7,596 nt of DNA, taken from positions 1 through 7,596 of the forward strand of contig DYKL01000163.1 of assembly GCA_020722645.1 (NCBI GenBank), in the 5' to 3' direction. The notes under the pieces were generated by a model. That model did not search any database, had not been told where the DNA came from, and was given only the letters and a program-made list of their open reading frames with translations. The stretch comes from Acetofilamentum sp. GTDB lineage: Bacteria; Bacteroidota; Bacteroidia; Bacteroidales; JAFGUD01. Below, one piece after another: positions 1 through 5,320 of this stretch. Position 1 is the first letter of the stretch, and each line of letters begins with the position of its first letter. Both the position numbers and the translations under genes were made by a program.

Positions 1-25
1 ATACATAGAAATCAAAGATAAATAG

Positions 26-400
26 TTGTTTATGGTTTCGAGTGAAATTGACATTTTGGAAAAGGATTTTAAAGTTGAAAAAAATACACGTATTGCTACA
101 CAAAAAAAATTGGTAAATACTGAGATTGTCCTACAAAAAACTGACTCAACACTACAGGAAGTTGCACTTGAAAAACTTGCCATTGAAAACGATACTATTA
201 GAAAGTCATTAGAAATAAATCAGTTAAAAATTGACACTTTACAGAAACAAATTGAATTAGACAGACAAACTGCTGAAAACAAACTGCAAGAAGAAACTAT
301 AAAAAACAAACAAAAAACTATTTTATTTTTAATAGCTTTCTCAATTGTGTTTTTTATTGCCGGTTTATGGTATTGTTGCTCTATCGAAAAATTCGTCTGA
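26..400 (+). CDS. N-terminal fragment of the broken sensor phosphatase: coiled coil plus one membrane helix
   Basis: This 124-codon frame begins at TTG (26); the first ATG is at 32. Neither is a convincing real start, because the frame continues upstream past the TAG at 23-25 into TPR-like sequence. Residues 7-95 are rich in Glu, Lys, Leu and Ile in heptad-like spacing (for example the QLKIDTLQKQIELDR stretch), which indicates a long coiled coil. Residues 98-117 form a hydrophobic membrane helix containing the FLIAFSIVFFIAGLWY core. After the helix the frame runs into a short out-of-place tail (CCSIEKFV) and stops, while the other frame gives the expected basic stop-transfer sequence LLYRKIRLKN. 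It is best read as the linker and anchor between a lost sensor region and the phosphatase that follows, not as an independent gene. Confidence 0.5.
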   Translation: MFMVSSEIDILEKDFKVEKNTRIATQKKLVNTEIVLQKTDSTLQEVALEKLAIENDTIRKSLEINQLKIDTLQKQIELDRQTAENKLQEETIKNKQKTILFLIAFSIVFFIAGLWYCCSIEKFV

Positions 401-1248
401 AAAATATAATTCTGAAAAAACAAAAAGATGAAATTGAGACACAAAGTATTGAAATAAAAAATTACAATATACAGATCACTGATAGTATAAACTACGCTCG
501 CAGATTGCAACACGCTGTTATTGTTCCATCTGAATTTATCAAAAAATATATGCCTCAATCATTTGTATATTTTAAACCACGTGATATTGTAAGTGGCGTT
601 TTTTATTGGTTTACAGTTAAAAACAATCTGATAATTTATGCTGTTGCAGACTGTACGGGTCATGGAGTTCCCGGAGCATTGCTTTCTATGATTGACAATA
701 CATTGCTCAACAAAATTGTTATTGAAAACAATCATACCGAACCTGATGAAATCTTCAACCGTTTACACAAGGGAGTAACTGATGTTTTCAGCAAAAGGGC
801 CGATTTTAATGAAACTGAAGACGGAATGGATATAACTTTGATTACCATTAACCCAATAAGCAAAAAAATAAACGTATCTGCTGCAAAAAACAATTTGGTT
901 GTTTTAAAAAACGGAACTCCTGAATATATAAACGCAGATTTTTTTTCAATCGGACAAAAACCTATAAGAGAAGGACAAGTTGTAAAATTTTCGAAAAATG
1001 AAGTTGATTATGACGAAAACACAAAAATTTATATGCTGACTGACGGATTTACAGACCAGTTTAATTCCGACAATAATGAAAAATTCGGTTCTAAGAGGTT
1101 CAATAACCTGATAACAGACAACAAAAATTTGCCTGTTTCTAATCAGTTAAATCTTATTGAACAAAAAATGGACGAATGGAAAAAATCCAATGAACAAACA
1201 GACGATATGTTGATAGTAGGAATAGGTCTTTCCGAAATAAAAATATAA
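367..1248 (+). CDS. SpoIIE/PP2C-family phosphatase domain fragment, catalytic Asp replaced
   Basis: This is the C-terminal 293 codons of the broken sensor phosphatase. Residues 5-40 are a basic and then coiled-coil linker; residues 40-49 carry the DSINYARRLQ signature typical of Bacteroidota SpoIIE proteins. The PP2C-like domain follows: KPRDIVSGVFYWF (70-82), DCTGHGVPGA (95-104), EDGMDITL (151-158), TDGFTDQF (225-232) and TDDMLIVGI (278-286). In this family SpoIIE phosphatases use paired Mg/Mn ions held by Asp residues to remove phosphate from Ser/Thr of STAS-type regulators. The Asp of the usual SGDFYW motif is Val78 here (gtt at 598-600), which should cripple metal binding; the Asp in DCTGHG and the C-terminal Asp are kept. 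The ATG at 367 lies inside the membrane-helix coding region and is unlikely to be a true start. A hairpin at 1249-1278 follows directly. Confidence 0.7.
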   Translation: MVLLLYRKIRLKNIILKKQKDEIETQSIEIKNYNIQITDSINYARRLQHAVIVPSEFIKKYMPQSFVYFKPRDIVSGVFYWFTVKNNLIIYAVADCTGHGVPGALLSMIDNTLLNKIVIENNHTEPDEIFNRLHKGVTDVFSKRADFNETEDGMDITLITINPISKKINVSAAKNNLVVLKNGTPEYINADFFSIGQKPIREGQVVKFSKNEVDYDENTKIYMLTDGFTDQFNSDNNEKFGSKRFNNLITDNKNLPVSNQLNLIEQKMDEWKKSNEQTDDMLIVGIGLSEIKI

Positions 1249-1278
1249 AAAATAACCCGCCAAAAAGCGAGTTATTTT
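1249..1278. terminator. Shared terminator between convergent genes, best on the - strand
   Basis: Arms AATAACCCGC (1251-1260) and GCGAGTTATT (1267-1276), with two more A-T pairs outside, enclose a 6-nt loop. Read on the - strand the one irregular position is a G-U wobble, so all pairs form, and the stem is followed by a run of mostly U from 1250 downwards: a good intrinsic terminator for iorAB. Read on the + strand the same position is a C-A mismatch and the T tract is short, so termination of the phosphatase transcript would be weaker. Confidence 0.8.
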
Positions 1279-1287
1279 CAAATAAAT

Positions 1288-1872
1288 CTATTTATAAAAT
1301 TTTTCTGCTTCTTTGATACCTGCTTTCAGTGCATCAATGTTTTGTTTTAAAATATCTTCACCTTTACTGCCGAAAATATTTTTAATTCCTGTTTCAAAAT
1401 TTTCCATTTCCAAGCCTAAAAAAGGAGCAGCTGCACCAAGCATTACTGTGTTCATAGATTTTTTAGCTTTAATTTCGTTTGCAATCTGGTCAGCATTCAA
1501 AATTACGTGATTTTTTATTTTTTTTATTTTATCTGTAATTTCTTCAAGAGAAGGATAATCAGGAATATTTACAAAAGGCTCTAAATTGGTAATAAACCAA
1601 CCATCAGGCGACAGATAATTGAGGTATCTTAAGCCTTCCATCGGTTCAACGCTGATAATTACATCTGCCATACCGAAAGGAATTAAATCAGAGGCAATAG
1701 GTTTATCTGAGATACGAAGATTGGACATAACTGCCCCGCCTCTTTGGCTCATTCCGTGAACTTCGGATTGTTTTAAATACAAATTCTTTGCTAATGCGGC
1801 ATAGCCAATTATTCCGGCTATTGAAATTATTCCCTGTCCCCCGACACCGGATAATATTATATCTTTTTTCAT
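1288..1872 (-). CDS. iorB: Indolepyruvate:ferredoxin oxidoreductase, beta subunit
   Basis: This 194-aa protein is the small (gamma-type) domain subunit of a 2-oxoacid:ferredoxin oxidoreductase. With IorA it converts aryl-pyruvates (indolepyruvate, phenylpyruvate, 4-hydroxyphenylpyruvate) and CoA to aryl-acetyl-CoA plus CO2, reducing ferredoxin (EC 1.2.7.8). Seen: the N-terminal GVGGQGI loop (residues 9-15) and SEVHGMSQRGGAV (36-48), both hallmarks of the IorB/POR-gamma fold, then VIISVEPMEGLRYL (71-84) and NTVMLGAAAP (141-150). Length matches IorB of other bacteria (about 190-200 aa). No Cys-rich motif is present, so it holds no iron-sulfur cluster. It is the second gene of an operon, 75 nt behind iorA, and is followed by a strong terminator. 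The ATG at 1872 directly precedes the conserved strand and no Shine-Dalgarno is seen, as is normal in Bacteroidota. The exact aryl substrate preference cannot be told from sequence. Confidence 0.93.
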   Translation of the reverse strand: MKKDIILSGVGGQGIISIAGIIGYAALAKNLYLKQSEVHGMSQRGGAVMSNLRISDKPIASDLIPFGMADVIISVEPMEGLRYLNYLSPDGWFITNLEPFVNIPDYPSLEEITDKIKKIKNHVILNADQIANEIKAKKSMNTVMLGAAAPFLGLEMENFETGIKNIFGSKGEDILKQNIDALKAGIKEAEKFYK

Positions 1873-1936
1873 TTAATAATTTTTTAATGTTAAATTGTTG
1901 CATTGTTTAATTATTGAGTTGTCTCGATACTGTCAG

Positions 1937-1950
1937 CTCACTACTCACTA
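1937..1950. repeat. 7-bp tandem repeat covering the iorA stop codon
   Basis: CTCACTA occurs twice in a row without a gap; the second copy contains the iorA stop (TAG on the - strand), followed at once by an in-frame TGA. It is the iorA-side end of a 75-nt spacer to iorB that also has A/T-rich motifs shared with the non-coding tail after 7418. Confidence 0.45.
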
Positions 1951-3552
1951 TTTACTTTCTGCCCTTTTCTTCTTCATCTTGGAAGCATAGTGAGTAACGC
2001 ATACTCTGCGAAAAATAACAACTGAAACACCATTATATGCTAATTCTTCTTTCAGGACTTTAACCATTTCATCGTGATTCTTTTTCAAAGGAACCAAAAC
2101 TCTGATATGCTTTTCTGCTACCCCCAAGCCTCTGACAATACTATCAATTCTATTTTCGGCATGTGATTTCTGACCACCTGTCATTGCTGTAAAAGAATTG
2201 TCAGCAATACAAACAACTATAGGAGTGTTTTCTGTTACGGCATCTAAAAGTCCTGTCATTCCGGAATGTGTAAATGTAGAGTCGCCTATTACAGCAACAG
2301 CCGGAACTAAACCTGCGTCAGCCGCCCCTTTTGCCATTGTTATTGAAGCTCCCATATCAACGCATGAATTTATAGCATTAAACGGTGGCAATGCTCCCAT
2401 AGTGTAACAGCCGATATCTGATAAAACTCTACCCTTACCGTATTCTGCCATTGCTTCATTTAGTGCGTTATACATATCTATATGACCGCAACCATCACAA
2501 AATTGCGGTGGTCTGTTTTTCAATCCTTCCGGAACTTCTAAAAATTTACCCTGATGCAATCCTAAGGCATTTGCTACGATGTTTGGATTCAACTCACCGT
2601 CTCCGGGAATTGTTCCGTCTTTTCTGCCGTGAATTTTTTTATTACCCAAAAAACCTGCCAATTGGTCTTCTATAATCGGATAACCTTCTTCGATGATTAT
2701 AATTTCTTTACATTCATTAAATAATTTTTCAATTTTTGCTTTTGGAAGCGGGTATTGACCTATTTTTAAAGTAGGATAAGGCAATTTTCTGTCTTCAAAA
2801 TTTTCTAATAAATAATTATAAGCAATCCCACTGACGATTATTCCGATTTTTTTGTCTGAAGCATCAATATAATCATTAAATTTTGAATTTTCTGAGGCTT
2901 CAATCAATTTATCCTGTAGTGATAATAAATGTTTGTACTGGACTTTAGCAATTGAAGGTAAAAGAACAAACTGGCGAGGGTTTTTGGGTAATTTTACATT
3001 ATTTTGTTCTTTTTGTTTTTTCCTTTCGATATCTGCTCTCGAATGCGCCATTCTTGTTACAACTCTCATAAGAACCGGAAGACCAAACTGTTCTGAAAGA
3101 ATGAAACCGTCATAAGCCATATCATAAGCCTCTTGCTGGTCACATGGTTCTAACATCGGAATTTTGGCAAACTGCCCGTAAAATCTTGAATCCTGTTCGT
3201 TTTGAGAAGAATGCATTGACGGGTCATCAGCAACAGTAATTATAAGACCTCCATTTGTACCTGTAATTGAAGAATTTATAAAAGCATCTGCGGCAACATT
3301 CAAGCCAACGTGTTTCATACAAGCCATTGCCCTTTTACCTGCGTAAGACATACCAATTGCAGCTTCAACAGCAGTTTTTTCATTTGCAGACCAATCTCTA
3401 TGTATGTTGTTTTCTTTTGCATATTTGTTATGCTGCACATATTCAGTGATTTCGGTAGATGGTGTTCCCGGATAAGCGTATATTCCTGACATTCCTCCGT
3501 CTAATGCTCCTTGCGCTATTGCTTCATCACCTAGTAATAATAATTTCTGCAT
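1948..3552 (-). CDS. iorA: Indolepyruvate:ferredoxin oxidoreductase, alpha subunit (short form, no ferredoxin domain)
   Basis: This 534-aa protein is the thiamine-diphosphate catalytic subunit that decarboxylates aryl-pyruvates and passes electrons onward. Domain I (about 1-180) carries YPGTPSTEI (27-35), the glutamate-containing WSANEKTAVEAAIG (54-67) and MKHVGLNVAAD (79-89). A middle domain spans about 235-330. The TPP-binding domain (348-515) has GDS at 423-425 with DN at 451-452, matching the GDG-x(24-27)-N pattern. Cys352 and Cys355 (CDGCGH), Cys382 (SDIGC) and Cys518 (RRVC) sit where 2-oxoacid oxidoreductases hold the proximal [4Fe-4S] cluster. Archaeal IorA proteins run to about 620-650 aa and end in a two-cluster ferredoxin domain; here the chain stops after a short basic tail with no such Cys motifs, so an external ferredoxin must meet the proximal cluster directly or through a partner. 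The ATG at 3552 gives MQKLLLLGDEAIAQGAL, the expected N-terminus. First gene of the operon with iorB. Confidence 0.93.
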   Translation of the reverse strand: MQKLLLLGDEAIAQGALDGGMSGIYAYPGTPSTEITEYVQHNKYAKENNIHRDWSANEKTAVEAAIGMSYAGKRAMACMKHVGLNVAADAFINSSITGTNGGLIITVADDPSMHSSQNEQDSRFYGQFAKIPMLEPCDQQEAYDMAYDGFILSEQFGLPVLMRVVTRMAHSRADIERKKQKEQNNVKLPKNPRQFVLLPSIAKVQYKHLLSLQDKLIEASENSKFNDYIDASDKKIGIIVSGIAYNYLLENFEDRKLPYPTLKIGQYPLPKAKIEKLFNECKEIIIIEEGYPIIEDQLAGFLGNKKIHGRKDGTIPGDGELNPNIVANALGLHQGKFLEVPEGLKNRPPQFCDGCGHIDMYNALNEAMAEYGKGRVLSDIGCYTMGALPPFNAINSCVDMGASITMAKGAADAGLVPAVAVIGDSTFTHSGMTGLLDAVTENTPIVVCIADNSFTAMTGGQKSHAENRIDSIVRGLGVAEKHIRVLVPLKKNHDEMVKVLKEELAYNGVSVVIFRRVCVTHYASKMKKKRAESK

Positions 3553-3720
3553 ATTTTTTTATTTTTTAATATTTAAAATCATTTTCGGCAACTAAAATAA
3601 TTTTTTTTTTAAATATTATAAAATATGTTGTTTTTTTTTATTTTATATTTTTTTTATAAGTTAAAACAACTTGTAAATCAATTTGATACAAAAACAATGT
3701 TTAAGAACATAAAAACAAAA

Positions 3721-3747
3721 AAAGTCCTTAATAATTTTAAGGACTTT
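3721..3747 (-). terminator. Intrinsic terminator of the S8 protease gene
   Basis: A perfect 11-bp stem, AAAGTCCTTAA (3721-3731) with its complement (3737-3747), closes a 5-nt loop. On the - strand it lies 25 nt past the protease stop codon and is followed by a U-rich run (3720 down to about 3711), the layout of a rho-independent terminator. It separates the protease transcript from iorAB. The rest of the spacer, 3553-3720, is A/T-rich, low in complexity and shows no gene or clear promoter box. Confidence 0.85.
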
Positions 3748-3772
3748 ATCTATATTATAAAAAAATATAATT

Positions 3773-5152
3773 TTATTGTGTTTTTAAATAAAAATAAGCT
3801 TTATAAAAATCAGGAATACCATATCCCATTTTTTCGGTTGGTGATTTTGCATAATCAGAGTTTCTGATAACAGCTTCAATTATTTCCATGTTGCTTTTTT
3901 CAGGGTAAGCCTGAATAAGACAAGCTACAGCGCCTGCCATTATCGGACCTGAAAATGATGTACCGTTTGCAGTTGTGATGCTTCCGCTAGTACCCTGAAC
4001 TGCTGCTGAAAGTCCTTGTGCACAGACATCTGGTTTTATACGTCCATCAGTAGAAGGACCTATTGAACTGAAATAACCGTAGTTTCCTTTATAGTTAACG
4101 GCACCAACTGCTAAAACACTGTCTCCGTCAGCAGGAGCAGAAATATACTTCCATGGTTTATCTCCTTCATTTCCTGCACTTGTAACAACCAAAATACCTT
4201 TTGATGCAGCAATATCAGCTCCAATAGTAGAAATTGCAGTATTTCCGTTTAGTTCAGCGTATTTGTAATCCATTGTATTATCATCAAAATCATTATATCC
4301 GAGAGATGCGTGAATAATGTCAACACCAATACTGTCAGCCTTTTCACAAGCGATAACATAATTATATTCTTCGACAGGATATTCGCTGTCTCCGTCTTCG
4401 GTAACAAAAAGCCAGAATTCAGCTTCGGGAGCAGTACCAACAAGACCTTTTGTATTGCCACCGATAGTTGAAAGAACCATCATACCGTGCGAACCATCAT
4501 CAAAGACAACAGTGTCCATTTCTACAAAATCATACCAACCTTTGATTTGTTCATTTTGCCAGAGACTGTCAAAAGCAGGAAGTTCATCTACATCAATAAA
4601 TCCTCCGTCCAAAATTGCCATAGTAACTCCTTTGCCTGTAAAACCCATGTTGTGTAACTGATTAACTTTAAGCATTTTATTCTGATTTTCTGCTTTTCCG
4701 TAATTGTATTTATCAGTTGTGCTAATCGGTTCAACTTTGGTTTTTGATTCTTTATACTGTTTGTATTTATATGTCTTTTCTTGAGGCTTTGGTTTTGAGA
4801 TTACAAATTCCAACTCTCTTATTTTGTTAAAATTTGAAGTATCTTCTGTATAAATTATTGCACAATTCAACCATTTTGAAGTTTTGATGACTTTATAACC
4901 CATATCTTTTAATTTTTTTATATAATCGGGATTAATGGGCAAATCAAGGTTATTTATCGGAATATTAAATTGTTGTCTTTTCTTAATGGTTTTGAGACTT
5001 AGGAATTTTTCGGGTTTGTCAATAGAATATGGAGTCCCGATTTTGTCTTTAAAATAAACTGCATATTGATTTTCGTGAATTTTAACTTGCGAAAATGTTT
5101 GAGATAAGCCAAATATTGCAAGAATCAAAAAAAAACTGGTAATTTTTCTCAT
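3773..5152 (-). CDS. Secreted S8 (subtilisin-like) serine protease
   Basis: This 459-aa secreted endopeptidase has a signal peptide at residues 1 to about 21 (MRK, then the hydrophobic ITSFFLILAIFGL core, then SQTFSQ). A prodomain follows at about 28-120, with YAVYFKDKIGTPYSI and DLPINPDYIKKL, the pattern of Bacteroidota S8 proteases. A Lys/Glu/Tyr-rich linker (121-150) leads to the peptidase domain (about 158-456). The catalytic triad is visible: Asp182 in AILDGGF, His222 in DGSHGMMV and Ser399 in GTSFSGP; Asn328 in SAGNEG is the oxyanion-hole residue. The enzyme should therefore be active after prodomain removal. The chain ends just after the last peptidase helix: many relatives carry an 80-aa type IX secretion sorting domain, absent here, so the product may stay in the periplasm or leave by another route. 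No partner gene is evident; it is single, with its own terminator. The ATG at 5152 is supported by the signal peptide. Confidence 0.92.
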   Translation of the reverse strand: MRKITSFFLILAIFGLSQTFSQVKIHENQYAVYFKDKIGTPYSIDKPEKFLSLKTIKKRQQFNIPINNLDLPINPDYIKKLKDMGYKVIKTSKWLNCAIIYTEDTSNFNKIRELEFVISKPKPQEKTYKYKQYKESKTKVEPISTTDKYNYGKAENQNKMLKVNQLHNMGFTGKGVTMAILDGGFIDVDELPAFDSLWQNEQIKGWYDFVEMDTVVFDDGSHGMMVLSTIGGNTKGLVGTAPEAEFWLFVTEDGDSEYPVEEYNYVIACEKADSIGVDIIHASLGYNDFDDNTMDYKYAELNGNTAISTIGADIAASKGILVVTSAGNEGDKPWKYISAPADGDSVLAVGAVNYKGNYGYFSSIGPSTDGRIKPDVCAQGLSAAVQGTSGSITTANGTSFSGPIMAGAVACLIQAYPEKSNMEIIEAVIRNSDYAKSPTEKMGYGIPDFYKAYFYLKTQ

Positions 5153-5183
5153 TTTTTGAATTTTTTGTAATTATTTTGTCCGC

Positions 5184-5191
5184 CAAAACTA
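5184..5191 (-). promoter_or_regulatory. Candidate -7 box for the S8 protease gene
   Basis: TAGTTTTG on the - strand matches the Bacteroidota -7 consensus TAnnTTTG exactly. It lies 31 nt before the ATG, giving a leader of about 25 nt. No TTTG (-33) box is found at the usual spacing, so the call rests on one element in A/T-rich DNA. Confidence 0.35.
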
Positions 5192-5242
5192 AAACTTTTT
5201 TTTGACTATTTATTCTTTTTATAAATATTTTTAAGCTTATAA

Positions 5243-5273
5243 GTTGTCGTTAATCAGCCGGCTGATTAATTTG
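5243..5273 (+). promoter_or_regulatory. Candidate promoter of the HdrD-like oxidoreductase gene
   Basis: GTTG (5243-5246, three of four against TTTG) and TTAATTTG (5266-5273, five of six fixed positions of TAnnTTTG) are spaced by 19 nt, the usual Bacteroidota spacing. Transcription would start near 5280, about 40 nt before the ATG at 5321. The match is imperfect, but the position and direction fit. Confidence 0.4.
5250..5269. promoter_or_regulatory. Perfect 20-bp palindrome, candidate operator
   Basis: TTAATCAGCC followed directly by its reverse complement makes a gapless, mismatch-free 20-bp palindrome. It starts 3 nt after the candidate -33 box and overlaps the first half of the candidate -7 box, so a dimeric regulator bound here would block or reshape transcription of the 5321 gene. 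Its GC-containing core stands out in very A/T-rich surroundings. The regulator is not identifiable from the window. Confidence 0.55.
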
Positions 5274-5320
5274 AATTTTAAATCTGAAAATCAATATTTT
5301 TTAATCATAAATTTTTAATA

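Larger units (their letters stand above)
2..1248 (+). pseudogene. Broken SpoIIE-type sensor phosphatase gene (5' end outside window)
   Basis: Two overlapping reading frames read as one protein: coiled coil, one membrane helix, a second coiled coil, then a SpoIIE/PP2C phosphatase domain. This is a common Bacteroidota architecture, usually preceded by TPR repeats. Seen: the frame opening at base 2 reads YIEIKDK, which resembles the end of a TPR helix, then hits TAG at 23-25. The same frame resumes as coiled coil and TM helix and stops at 398-400. The phosphatase lies in the -1 frame, entered around 364-391, so one base appears to be missing, most simply near 371-376. The first metal-binding Asp of the phosphatase is also Val. 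Three independent lesions favour gene decay over sequencing error, although each indel or stop alone could be an error. Role if intact: dephosphorylating an anti-sigma-antagonist-like partner in response to a signal. Confidence 0.68.

Noticed and set aside
364..400. Programmed -1 frameshift joining the two halves of the phosphatase gene
   Set aside because: There is no X-XXY-YYZ slippery heptamer. The only homopolymer is five A at 387-391, and a shift there would give CCSIEKIRLKN instead of the more natural hydrophobic LLLYRKIRLKN. The further lesions also favour decay.
2198..2407. Open + strand frame inside iorA
   Set aside because: It is antisense to the conserved TPP-binding domain of iorA; its openness follows from the codon use of the real gene.
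1288..3552. iorAB as pyruvate or branched-chain 2-oxoacid oxidoreductase
   Set aside because: The two-subunit layout, YPGTPSTEI, CDGCGH and SEVHGMSQRGG motifs fit the Ior family; POR and VOR types have a different subunit split and a delta ferredoxin subunit, not seen here.
3553..3720. Small RNA or promoter in the iorA upstream spacer
   Set aside because: Only A/T-rich low-complexity sequence and one 5-bp hairpin (3657-3671) are visible; no acceptable TTTG/TAnnTTTG pair facing iorA was found.
3625..3867. 80-codon + strand frame over the spacer and protease end
   Set aside because: It is mostly Phe/Lys/Asn/Ile from A/T-rich low-complexity DNA, runs through the protease terminator and overlaps the protease 3' end on the opposite strand.
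5250..5269. Palindrome as a transcription terminator
   Set aside because: No gene is transcribed into it from either side (the flanking genes diverge), it has no loop and no proper T tract follows.
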